Assembly: GCF_000003815.2 (NCBI RefSeq)
Contig: NC_049989.1
Span: 8,398,251 to 8,462,250, forward strand
Direction: 5' to 3'
DNA length: 64,000 nucleotides
Origin: Branchiostoma floridae
Taxonomy: Eukaryota > Chordata > Leptocardii > Amphioxiformes > Branchiostomatidae
Below the pieces are notes generated by a model. The model ran no database searches and was not told where the DNA came from. It was given only the letters and a program-made list of their open reading frames with translations. Made by a program: the position numbers and the translations under genes. Positions 31,280-43,500 of the stretch are shown here, piece after piece. The stretch's first letter is position 1. Every line of letters begins with the position of its first letter.

Positions 31280-32237
31280 TCTCCAAGCAGATACAGGGTC
31301 CGGCTCAGTGTTTCATACATCAATACATGTTTCTGCAGTGTTTTGTATGTTCTTGTGGTTTTTTAGAAAGACAAAAAAGATGTGCAAAATGCAGTAAGAA
31401 TGTTACACATTGGACTCCACTAGGAGATGAATCCTTAAACCTGACTCAAGGAATGAATGACAATTAAAGAAGATTTTTTCTTGAGACCCAAAATATGTGC
31501 TCCACGTCTCAGTGTTATCTTGTCATATTTTTTACCCCTTACAAGAAGAAGAAAATTTTTCACCATAGCAATGTATATTTTGGATTCCTGTGCTGAAAGA
31601 TAAAAAGAAACAATATAGACAAAAATCGTACAGCCAGGCAGGCCATAATAAAGAGTAGCAAGGTGCCCGTACCAGGTCTGAGCAGTTAGGCAGAATCAAA
31701 CAAAGATGTCCCAGGCCGGGAATAGGGCGTTCTGATGCTCCAAGGAGCGCTTTCTGGCGATACAAGGTAGTACTGCAGCTTAGTTGAAAAGTGATGTTTG
31801 TGGAATATGATCGACTCTGCATGAAGTGTCAGTTATACCTAAACCTTTCTTGGTCGGAAGTTGTTCAACACTTGCAATTGCGTTGACAAGGACCTGACGT
31901 GTGTGCTGTAAAGGAAACGTTTGGTATATTTTTTGCAGCCTGACGTGTGTGCTGTAAAGAAAACGTTTGGTATATTTTTTGCAGCCTGAGCCGGAGTTTG
32001 TATCACCATTTATTTACAAGGCCAATTTTCACATTAAAATAACTTCACGTTTCAACAATCTTAGCTGGTTTGATTTTTTCATTAAGCCATGGCCGCAATA
32101 GTCCTTAGCACCAAGTAACAAAAAGACCCGTTATACCATAACCGGCCTTACTAGTTTTCTCCCAGCAGATATTAGACCCGGGTAAGTGTTTCTGCAGGGT
32201 CTTCCTTCGAATTCTCCCTACATCTGCTTGGAGATTA
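31277..32237. mobile_element. 961-bp element starting at the MMAB stop codon
   Basis: Left terminus TAATCTCCAAGCAGATAC and right terminus ATCTGCTTGGAGATTA match the ends of the 20430-20599 MITE. No transposase ORF is visible inside. The interior holds a two-copy 46-bp repeat (31893-31984). No clear flanking duplication was found, so the 3' terminus could belong to a second copy. Confidence 0.65.
31893..31984. repeat. Two-copy 46-bp tandem duplication
   Basis: CCTGACGTGTGTGCTGTAAA followed by GAAACGTTTGGTATATTTTT-like sequence, in two copies differing at one position. Recent duplication inside the element at 31277-32237. Confidence 0.9.
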
Positions 32238-33385
32238 CAACACTCTAGCCGATCGAAACTAATCATATTTTATGTGACACATATATCGCAACTAAGCAGA
32301 ACCACTCAGCGGCCTTGTAACCCAGCAACACTCGGGACTGACCTGGAATGCTGAGGTCAGCCCCGTGGTCGCGGGATAGAGAACATCGGCACCTACTCGC
32401 CATGCACCGCACGTGCCCATAGTCAAAATAGCTTGTCAAGCACAGGCGGCCTAACAGCCTACATTTCCTGTGGTTCACTTCATTTCTCTGGTATCACATT
32501 GCCTCGTCAATAAAGTAGTACAAAATATCATAGCTATAACTACAATCTACAGAATCCTTACCCCCCATTTATTATTTTGCGAATGTCTACATTTGCAGAT
32601 TTCTACCGAGGCTGTGTTATTAAAGTAGACTCTATAAGAACATGTTTACATGGGGAAGGATACAAGGTTGGGCTTGTTGTGGTGACATTGTCCATTGACA
32701 GCTGTCATAGAAATAGTGACAGAAACCACCACCAATTTCTCGTTTTTTTTACACCCCAAATGAAAATGCAATGGCGTGTTGTTTCGCAGTATGCATAAGG
32801 AAAACGTGCATAAATAAAAATGCACAACTACAATGTCCGTGTATCATAATAGTGAATATTTTAAAGAATATAGGTAATTTTGGTACAGGAAATGGACCTA
32901 TAGCTAACGAAAACAAAACTATACATTACACGGTTTCTTGGAATAAATAATCGTAACAAGGACTAGGGACGGGAAATCTGTGACCACTCGTTCCCCGTAT
33001 AAAAAGTACAAGTGTGTTACGGTCCCGTAATACAAGATAAACGACACGCGATTTTATCCAAATATTTAGGGTAGAGATGTTCGCATGTGACACGGCGTGG
33101 TAGTCAGGACAGCTTTACCAAACACAACTGCAGTTTCAGGCGTCGGACCATCTCCAAAATGGTGTTCTTGTTTACCTCAACACTGAACACATGTAAACAC
33201 TGTGTAAGCACATGCAGTTAAATCTTGGGCGTCCGACGTTTTTGTGTCATCGCTGAGATTTTCTGACCAGTAAACCGAGACGCCTGGTCACATACCGTAT
33301 CATCAGCGCAGCGAATCCGTTAATTCGGGAAGGAAATTATATATGTTGAAATTCACACGTTACTAAGTTCTAAAGTTGACATCAT

Positions 33386-33403
33386 CGTGTGTGTGTGTGT
33401 GTG

Positions 33404-33435
<32 letters not shown>

Positions 33436-33463
33436 CGCGTGCGTACGTGTGTGCGTGCGTGCG
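33386..33463. repeat. (GT)n microsatellite
   Basis: About 35 GT units interrupted by GC and GTAC variants. Confidence 0.95.
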
Positions 33464-36400
33464 TTTCCTGCGGTTGTAGAGCGTAACTCGAGAAGCTGCG
33501 GATTGTTCCATATGATATTAAGTAGGTGGGTAGTGGTCGGGAAAATGAAGGTCAAGTGCACTAATGGGCCTTCTAGCTGCATTCCACAGTACTGCAGGGG
33601 AACCTCCGGTTTTGATATCTCGTGATCAGGACAGCTGTGGTAGTGATTTTTTGAGTGGCAAATAGGCCTTGTTTTATCATGACATTTGTCCAAAAGTGGA
33701 CGAAAACCTTAAGCTTGGTCTTGGATTGGGTCACAAGGGTCCCTACTAGGACCAATGCTATATGATGCAAATAGTATTGACATTGCCAATCATATTGTCC
33801 TTATTCGGAAAAAGGGATCGGTAGATCGAAGATTGGATGGTTACCCTACCTTTATAACTTCTCTCCCTATCAAACTGTAGGATGCTACCACTCAACAAAT
33901 TTGTCTTTGCTGCTATTCTAATCGTTGCCAGTCCTCCCTACCCAGCCCTAGTACCGTTTTACCCCGGATTATCCGCTCGGAAGCGTTAACTAACCAACCA
34001 GAAAATGTCCGATTAATTGGTGCCATGCCTCTGTTCTTTAATAGCTTCCCTTCTGCCAATTTGCTCGTCGTCTGGATTTAGTGACTAATCCATTTCAAAA
34101 TAGTGTCATATGACTGGTTGGGTTGTTCTAGACACCCTGGACGTCACTCAAACAGGTTGATAAAACAAATTAGATCGTGTTTTTCAACAGATACATAAAA
34201 TGCACGAGCAAGGTAAGGAATAGCAGAAAGTGACATCTTGTGCCCTGGTTGCAAGTAAGGGCGTTCATATCTGAATCTAGAGGATCTTGCAATTGGTTCG
34301 AATTAAACTACCAAGCAAGTTCCAATGTAGCCTAGATACCAAACCCCGGCCCAATCTATTATGCACGTTTTTATCAGGGTCTAACTCAGGGGGCCTACTG
34401 TAGAATTTCTTTAGGGCCCGATAGCCCTAGAGCCGAGGATTCGGGATGTATAGCCCCTGGAAACAGCCTGGCATCCAGGCTAGTTCCAATGTATCGCCCT
34501 TGGGGAAAGGTAATTGATACTTAGCCACACGTCCTATCCGGGACTGCTATCGTACATATAAACCAAAACTGGAAAAGGAAACAAGACGAGATCGATTTCT
34601 GTCTAGTCAGCAATTATCAAACATAGACTCTATTCACGCTCTCCAACAATACTGTTCAGCAGCGTTAGATCTACTTAATTACAGTAGATTGCTCAGCACA
34701 CAACCGCTGTAAGATTAGCACAGCGTTGTCTTGAGCAGCTAATCCCGGGGGATGAAGAGATTATGGACAGGATTAGAGAAGAAGATTTATGAAGAAACGG
34801 TTCATACAAGACAGGCTTACAGGAGACCACACAAAACCTTATCGGGATAACGGTCGTTACAGGAAACTGACCACAAACCGCCGGTCTATACATGGGAGTA
34901 GGTAATGCTGAACAGACTTCAGTCTTAATCAATTACGGGGTACAGGTGGGGTTTGGGGTGTAGTTTTACCGAACCGGAGAATGAAGACTGTTCGAATTCC
35001 TTCTCGCTTCCACATTGACTTAATCATTAAGAACCCTGTCGTCATGACCACCTATCTACCGTGACCATATGCATTTTGTTAAAGTCAGTTGAGTGGTAAC
35101 TATCAACAGGTTCGATTGTACTCCAGTCTCTTCCTTTTTATAAAGTTCGAGATACGACGTCCCCAAAGCTATAAGTTGCAACAACAATCATAGCTAAGCC
35201 TTATCATTATTAATCAGTCACCAGATATAATCATATAACAGAAATTCGTGTGTTTGAACGCCCTTATCCCTCGACTAGATTCGTATTGACAACTACATGA
35301 TCGCTTTAATCATTCTACCAATGAAAACGATGTATCTTAATTAGGTCTTAAAGACCGTCATCCATTGTCAAGAAGAAGTCTGTCGACACGTTTAGGACGC
35401 CTTAAACCAGTTGTATGCATGGAGATCAGTCTTACTTGAAGCGTTCCGAAGTGAAATAAGGAAAGGAAAATATCATATTAATCGCTAGATTTGATCGGTA
35501 ATATTTCTGCGCACTTCTAATCATAATTGTAGAAAGTATAATTGTTATTCCTTTCTGAATATTATATGCATACTTTATATTCAATTTATAACTCACGTTT
35601 CCTGAATTAAACTTCTATTTTTGATCTACCATTATGTGACTGCTGAAAGATCAGATTTACCAAGGAAATAGGGAGAAAAATAAACATCCTTGTTGTTTTA
35701 GTGAAAGATCCTAACGTTTTGTTTGTTTGAACCTTTATCTACTGATTGGCCTGCAGGCCGCTTTTCATTGAGGTCATGGAAAACATAACAGAGATACAGA
35801 TTACATCATTTTACAGCCTTTTTTTTCGTGTCGTCCTCCTCACGTTGTATTTTCTACCACACCTGATTCTACTCTCTTGATGTGTTAAGCAGAACGAGCA
35901 TAGTTATCTGTTAAACCACTTAATATGATAATTTAATTTTCCAGCTCGCGCGATGAAGTCAAGTCATGTGTGACGTCATGTCGAGCCGCTAGCCCTGATC
36001 ATGACCTTCCGTAACACCTCCTCTGGTTGGGCGCATTTTACGAGGTCAGAGGTCACCGAAATTCCACGGATTTTACAGTCTACGCGAATGAAAAGACGTA
36101 CTATTCATACTTTCAGTAACTTTCTATTCATTATTTCAGTAACGCCCAAATTCACTTTTTACAATACAAATGCTCATGAAGGTTTATGATGAAAGCAGAA
36201 AAAAAAGGATATTCGGCAGAAATATGGGGTCAAATTGAACTGAAAGCCTCTCGGAGCGAAGAGAATTGAATTAAACCCTTGGCTGAAATCGAAGCTGGGT
36301 CCGAGCAGTGAGAGACGGCTATGTCACTGCGGGACAGAGACCAGGTTTACGGTCGAGAAAATTAAGATGTTCTCTTTGATGTAAAACACGCGTATATGTA

Positions 36401-37814
36401 CTTAAAGATTGTAAATTACTATGGCAAAACAGTACATTTAAGTGCATATAGCCCTATAGGTAAATATCAGTGGTAAAACAATAAAATATTGGCATTATTT
36501 TGCAATATAAACTTTAATTTGCTATATCATATGTTACTGTATTTCCAATGCATTGTCTCTAAAGTTTTTGTGTCACCCAAACAATGCAATGTCAAAATAT
36601 CGGACAAGGATTTTACGGAAACAGAGCACGTACTGTCCCTTGTGTTAGGTGAAATTGTCTGAGTCCCTGATATTGTTTACACCGATTGGATACACGTTTT
36701 ATCACATGATAATTTGATTAAGTGTCAGTAGGTATTTGATTGAGAGGGAGAAGATTTATTACATGTTGTAGCGGTTTGATTACCGCGGACTCATGATGGA
36801 GTAGCCTCTAGTTGTGTCCTCTTTTTCTTTCTTACAAAATGATTAGAACGAAATATATTGATTTTTCTCTTAAAAGAGATTGGAGGGTAGCAAGAGGTTG
36901 TACGTTCCCACCTACCACACGTATTTTAATCAGCATAACATCACATGCTTCAGGAGTCAAACGCCCCCAAACCACACATAAAATTGTTACTTCGCGTTTT
37001 CCTCTTGTCCCTTTTTATGGGACATTCCTAAATTGATAAGTGGTGATCAAAAACAGGCTATTTCACGAAATGAAAAATTATGCCTGCCGGAAAAAGACGG
37101 GAGGGGGGTTTCTGATAAATGAGAAAATGCAAGCTGGTCAAGTCTACTGGTTGAGAGGGGGGAGGGGTCAATTGAGTAGAGGGGTCGGTCACGGCAAATT
37201 GAAATGAGACTGCGCGGGAGGGGGGGCGAGTGGCTATGGGGTCTTGTCCTCCTACTGAAAGTGGTTATACAAAACAGACGACAAGGGATGGATGACCGAG
37301 CTGATCAAATGGACTGAACCGTTTAACGATCGAACAAGACACCGGGCATAAATCACACCATGGGTCCGGCTATGGTCTCCGCCAGTGCCCAAGATAACAG
37401 TTTACATCTCGCCCTTTTATATCACGTAAAGAGGTTTTCCTGTCGCCATATGTTGGGTATACACAAACAGCCAGACTGTGAGTGTGTGTACACTCCTCTC
37501 TCAGGGGTTTAACGTAATAAAATCAGCAGCGGAGATGGAATTAAAGTAGCGACAACAGAAGCGGTGCCTTTTGGTGACTGGATAGGTTGAGTACGCTTAT
37601 AGTAGGTGCAGGTTTTGGGAGTGTTTGTGACCACAACCACAAAATCGTTTTATCCCCCGATGCCACTTTGACTGTTTTTATGATAAGCGGTTCATCATTA
37701 TTGTGTCTGTGACCAACGCCTACTGAGCTGGTGATCTGTTGGTTGCCTCTTTCCCTTTTCTTTCTCAATATCATAGCCTAGCGTAGTAGTGTGATGGAAA
37801 ATATCACAATCGGG

Positions 37815-37910
37815 TAGCCTGGTATCCAGACTTTTACAGCTTAGGTTAAGGGAGTGGCCGTTAGGAAGCGAATCGTACATATAGCTGTAACAAGGCTGGA
37901 TATCAGGCTA
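37815..37910. mobile_element. 96-bp palindromic MITE
   Basis: TAGCCTGGTATCCAG at the left and CTGGATATCAGGCTA at the right are inverted repeats. A related half, AGCCTGGCATCCAGGCTAG, lies near 34465-34485. Confidence 0.75.
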
Positions 37911-38953
37911 TCAAGCGTAAGCACTTTACTGTTCTGTTTATATTCGCAAAACGTAGACTTGCTTGTAAGGCTCTCTTGGTATACATATAATAGTTTTGTC
38001 AATCTCGTATAATTGAATCTTTCCCTTGCCACCCTAGAACCTATGGAACAGCACTTGCTAACATCGCAAATTTGCAAAATGCCTTTGTACTTATCTTGAT
38101 GTTCAATACATATGTATTCATGCCATTTTGTCTACCAAAATCTGTACAATACAATATTCACATTGTTTGAAGTCCTCGTCAACGCTAGTATGGGTTCAAT
38201 ACCCGTACATGTATGTCTTCCACAAACTTTTTTTAGATTTCTTATTCTATTTTTGTAGAACACAGACAGGGTAATTGATTGACAGTGCCACTCCCAAGGG
38301 AAACCCTCGCCACACCGTTCTTATTGAATCAGACGAGAGATACACAATCCAAAATGGCCGGTGTACCCACACAGGTGCAAGGTGTCTCTAGGGACCGGGG
38401 CATTTGGTCGCCCTGTCGCGCCACCTTCTGTCAAATATTGGCACGTTACATATATTATGAGGAAAACCTTTCGGTACACATTGCTCAAAGGCTTACTTTA
38501 GAACCCGTTGTCTGATACCACCACATGGTGTGCGGGTGCACATGTGTATATACGGGTGCATCGTTTCAAAGCACATAACATCGTACCTGGAAACGGATGT
38601 CTTTGTTTTGTATTCTCCCAAGGGAGTATAATGTTTTATAAAGGTGATGTAAACGATTGCAAGCAGTAAACATTAAAAATATGGCTATTTGCTCGTTTTG
38701 TGTATGTGAGAAGGTGCTTAATATCAGGATTTTTTTCGAACAGGTGTGTTATGTCCCCTTAAGGCCATGACCAGTTTACACAGCTTTGTTTACGTCATTA
38801 CCAACGAATATAACTTGACGTTTGATGTAACAGACCAAATATTTAAAAATTGCAAACGTGTCTTTCAACAGAAATTGCTTTATCAAAAATATCTCCTGAT
38901 CTTTTGACCTTTGGATATATTTTACGATAAAAAAAGGATTTCGGAGAACAAAA

Positions 38954-39172
38954 TACCGTAAATGCAGAAATGTTCGCGATGATTCTCTGTTCGCGGTTTT
39001 CGCGGTGGCCTCCTGACCGCGAACTAAAACCAACGCGAACATTTCTCCTTTATAGTATAAGACAGTCCATGGCGCTACCGCGAACTTAAAATCACCGCTT
39101 AAAACCAACACTCCATTCCCCGCTACCGCGAAAGTAAATCCCCGCGAACCGTTATTAAATGCATTTACAGTA
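38954..39172. mobile_element. 219-bp MITE with CGCGAA repeats
   Basis: Termini TACCGTAAATGCA and TGCATTTACAGTA with many internal CGCGAAC/GTTCGCG motifs. The style is common in marine invertebrate genomes. It spans a spurious 180-aa minus-strand ORF. Confidence 0.8.
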
Positions 39173-40033
39173 TTTATTTTGTTTTTGGCCCTTAACCTCG
39201 GTAAAACACTGAACAGATGTAGGGTACGGTCCAGTCTTTTACGTATGTTTTCAGTATACCTCTCTCTAGTGGTTGACGTTTGTCTATCTTCCCCTTTATA
39301 GTAAAATAACGTGCACAACTAAAACATCCTAAAAAATGTCACAAAACACGCTCCATTTGAAAATCTGGGACTAATCCTGATCCTTACATCTGCTTGGAGA
39401 TTTAATCTTATAACATTGCGAAGAAGTGGGAGGAGGTTTTAGCGGTATGCGCGGGCCGACCTGGTTTAAAACTACTCCCACGTTAGAACTCTTAGAAATG
39501 TAAACACGCAAGGTCTAATATACTCCATCTTCTGCACTGCTGTCATGTATCTACGTTTGAATTGTAATCTAGATCCTCTAATCACAATTTGTCATTGTTA
39601 ACAATTAATGAAGGTAGACGGGTGGGGTGGTAGGTTGGTCGTGAAAGTTTTTATTTTGTCACGTATCTTTCGCTCTCCGTGATTTTATTTCTCATTGTCG
39701 TGACAATGTGTTCATTTCAGATTACTGACTGCCCAATAGTCCGTAATTACATATCCGCAGGCCCAAACGATAGTGTTACCTTATTTCGAAATGAGCATGA
39801 GACACATACAATGCATTTTTAGGAATGTTGTGAATGTATGAATTGAAGTAGAATACGTTGATTTATACCTAGCAGGTGGTTATACATGTGTGTGTGAACA
39901 TCTGAATCACAGTGTCTTTACGTGATTCTTACTTTGTTATTTTTTCTGTCTAAATCATTGGCTGATTGAATGATCCCATCACCATAGGGACCAATGATTT
40001 ACGAATGAGGTGTTTCATTTTACGGCCGTTACC

Positions 40034-40150
40034 TGATGACGTTTCCCCGCCCCCCATTGGTCAGGGTCTGCTCCCGCCCCCATTGGTTCAGGGCCGTACT
40101 CGGTGTGTGTAAACAGGCGGGACTGAGCGCGGTAAGAGGCGAGGAGCAGA
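40034..40150 (+). promoter_or_regulatory. SBSPON promoter, GC-rich with CCAAT and GC boxes
   Basis: Two inverted CCAAT boxes (ATTGG at 40056 and 40082), GC boxes (CCCCGCCCCCC at 40045, CCCGCCCC at 40073) and a TGACG half-site at 40037 lie about 0.5 kb before the ATG. No TATA box. The following GC-rich leader to 40573 is probably 5' UTR. Confidence 0.6.
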
Positions 40151-40573
40151 AAGGCGGGCGCGCTCTCTAGGGTTGTCCCGGGTCAGAATTGTTTGAGGGG
40201 TGGCGGTGAAATCCGCGGAGACAGATGTGTCAGCGGCACACAGCAGTATAGTACAGCACGTCCTGGTGGGTTTTTAGGTCGAGTGGAATTTGGACTGCTC
40301 CGGGAAGTTGTAATTTCCGCTGAGGAAAAAATCCATCCTCCGTTCACAGGTTGTTGAGAGAGAGGACTGTCCCAGACCTGGTATCGTATTGTCTTCGTTG
40401 TCAGCTCGCACCGATGGATTGCAAATAGTTGTTCGATTGGGCGGGCAAACAACAGACGGGGCCGGCGGGCCGGGATGAAAGCTTCGTGAAGCAGCTAGCG
40501 AGAGAGCGAGAGAGAGGAAGAGATCGTGGGCGAGTTGTGCGAGGAGCACGCACCGTTACAACCCGGAAGAGAG

Positions 40574-43500
40574 ATGGAAATGTTTCCCCACCGCGGCGTT
40601 GTTGTTGCTGCTGTTGTTGTACTGTGGGTGTGTTTGTGCGGTGTACGGTACGTGCACGGAGACTGCCGCGACCGCCCGGAACCACAGTGTTGCACGGGAC
40701 GGGACGCTTTCTGTCACAACTACGGCCTCAGGACAGACAATCGCTACGGCCCGTGCTACTGCGACGAAGCCTGTACTGCTCAGCAAGACTGTTGCCAAGA
40801 CTATACCTGGATATGCATCCGTAAGTAATCCTTACCCCCTCCCTCATTTAGCTACCATAAAAAAGATCACTAAAAGTGTTGGGGTTTATGGGGTGGAAAA
40901 TTACCTGGGCGTTCGCGTAAACAAAGACCAATTGGCTGTATGGAAGCTTGGCTACAGCCGAGGTTATTAGCTTGCTAATCAGGACACATCAGTAAGTTGT
41001 TCATTACCCCTATTAATTGTGTTATGTGGTCTAATCCGATCTAATGACTGGGCAGGGTTATGGACAAAAGGTTTTAGCCGCTTGGGTAGCCCCACAGGTG
41101 GGCGAGTCCAGGCCATATGTGTGGTACCAGATCCATATCTCAGTGTAAGGACCTTTTCTCTCCCTTTTCTATTTCATCTCAATGCTTGTACGAAATATCA
41201 CGTAACAGAGTGGTCTGAAGAGGGGCGTTTTCTATTTCGACGTTTTGTTCGCCCTACTTTAAAAGACGGCTCATATTCCAGTGACGTCAGGTCTAAAGAT
41301 AATGCACATGCAGCATATTTAGGAACCACATACATATCCTCTTGATTTTAAAAAACGTACATATCTTCATTCCCTAAAGTTTTTTAACGTCTAAGCAGTC
41401 GTCTGTAGTCTCTTGGTCCAAAATCAGACGACATTTTCCAACTCTGACCAAAATCAGACGACACTTTCCCCACTCGTTCCCAGCCTACACACGTGGACTT
41501 TCTCAAAGACTCTGTATAGGCCATAGGGGTTATTTACATATCTCACTACTGGGAGAAGAGCCAATTTGCAGAGTTTTCTCAACCTCCAGCGAACACTAGC
41601 CTATAGCTACTCAAACAATCCACTTCTTATCAACGAAAGACATACTGTTTCTGTTGCCTACGTGTTAGCAAAGAGTTTTATTCCATTTGTATCACAGACC
41701 TTTCAGTGTATTTTCCCGCCTTTCAATGACAAAGGTTCCAAGGGTCAACCGAACAATAAACCACGGTATTAAAAAAGCACAATGGTGCAAAACATGAGTT
41801 CTGTTTCACAGGCGCACTGGGGTGGGAAATAGCTGCCAGTTAGGTAAAAAGAAAACATCTGAAGCTTTTAACGAGGAGTTGAATCAAGAAGTCAAGTAGA
41901 CAAGCACACAGAAACAAAGAGGCAAATATTGACGTCGTACTAGGAGAAGAAAACAGCTGCGAAGTATTGTGTGTAATGTATGGCTGTAGTAACGCCCCTA
42001 CCGCCCCCTCTGATAAAAGTGCTCTCCGACAAAATGTGCAGATGTCGCTGTACAATGTAGCAAGTAAAAAATAGCCCTGTTTCTCCCAGCCTTTGTTATT
42101 CTGGCATATGTTTGGATAGCAGTCTCCATAGTTTATGGGCTACACCGTTTCCCTGGCAGTTGAGAAAATATGAAAGCCGTTAAGTTTCTGTTGATCACAA
42201 TGGCGGTAAACACTGAAATCCCCAAGGGTTGGGCAAGAAGATGGAGAGGCATATTTGTATAGAAGAGTGACTGTAGAACTAAAACACTTAAAGATCACGT
42301 GTTAGATTAATACAGATTGGCTCTTATGCAGAGGGATTCTGGAATGTGTTACACAATAGTTGCTATGGTAACCCGGTTAAGAGGTACGCACCCCTTGCGT
42401 AAGGTCAAGCCTTGTGTAAAGGTACCCAATCATATACCCTAGTCAATAGCTGTGGACGGAAAGGCTTCTTATAGAACTATAAAAGGCTGCCCACATACAT
42501 GTCATGTTCACCAACAAGCTTGGCATCCAACCATCCAGTCAGTTCTTCATAAAGTTTAGTATTCACATGCTGTGCAGGAATCAATAGAAGCGATACAGTT
42601 GGAAAACTACCCACAACAGGAGGGACTGGTAGGGATTCACGTACATGTATTGACTACAGCACATGGCTTTGGGTGGAGGGAGTGTTGCACAAAAAGAAAT
42701 GGTATTAAAAAGTAATTCAGAAGATGTAGCCTTTTCCCAACACGATGCTTTAAGAAACAAGCAAAAACTTTATTGGAGATTTTAAGCTCAAATCCAAAAG
42801 TTGTAACTTCATAGTCCCCATACTACATAAAGTGTTGTTATTCATGTATACCGACCAAAGTCTGCGCGTTGACCCGACCCACTACTCTTGTCCAAAGCTC
42901 ACATGTCCCGACACTGTTTGATGTTAGGGGCTAAGAAAAAAGTAGGACACGCTATTCAATATGTCACAAGTCGCTATATGCTTCAACGACATCTACGTTG
43001 TGAAAGTATTCTAGATATGTGCTCCCCTAAGACCCTATAGCAACTCTAGCCATTCCGCGTTTAAAATGGTATTGTGCATCACATAATTCACATTGCTGTT
43101 AAGGCTAGCGTGTAGTCTTTAACGTCGCATGGGGAAGCATGTCATCTTTTGGATACATAAAGATTAGTCCATCCAAACTACGTCCATGGAAAGACGATTC
43201 TTCATATTGTTCTAAGCAATATCTTCCTAACTACATGTATCCGAACTCTCGTTTTCTACTACTGTATATGCAGCGCTGTAAAATGACGGAGTAGCACTAA
43301 ACCTTATGGTGTATATTTCAAGTACGCCAATCGCCAAGCAGATATAAGGTCTTGCTCAGTGCAGTCTCAGTGTTTTGTGTGTTTACGTTACATTGTACGT
43401 CACGAGCAGTAAAAAGTGTGTTAAAGACGTGAAAAACACAGATAAAACGCTGGGAATACGTGACTCTACCCATTTCAATACCCATCTCCAAATCCTACCG

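Larger units (their letters stand above)
32238..40033. other. Gene-free spacer between MMAB and SBSPON
   Basis: 7.8 kb without a coding exon I can support. The longer ORFs are isolated, unspliced and of low-complexity or A/T-rich composition. It contains a (GT)n microsatellite (33386-33463), MITEs at 37815-37910 and 38954-39172, and a lone TAATCTCC-type terminus near 39390. Unrecognised distal regulatory elements are possible. Confidence 0.55.

Noticed and set aside
38776-39318. 180-aa minus-strand ORF
   Set aside because: It runs across the CGCGAA-rich MITE at 38954-39172 and shows no family motifs.
40429-40970. Overlapping ORFs in other frames over SBSPON exon 1
   Set aside because: Arg-rich GC-driven shadows; the somatomedin-B frame is clearly the coding one.
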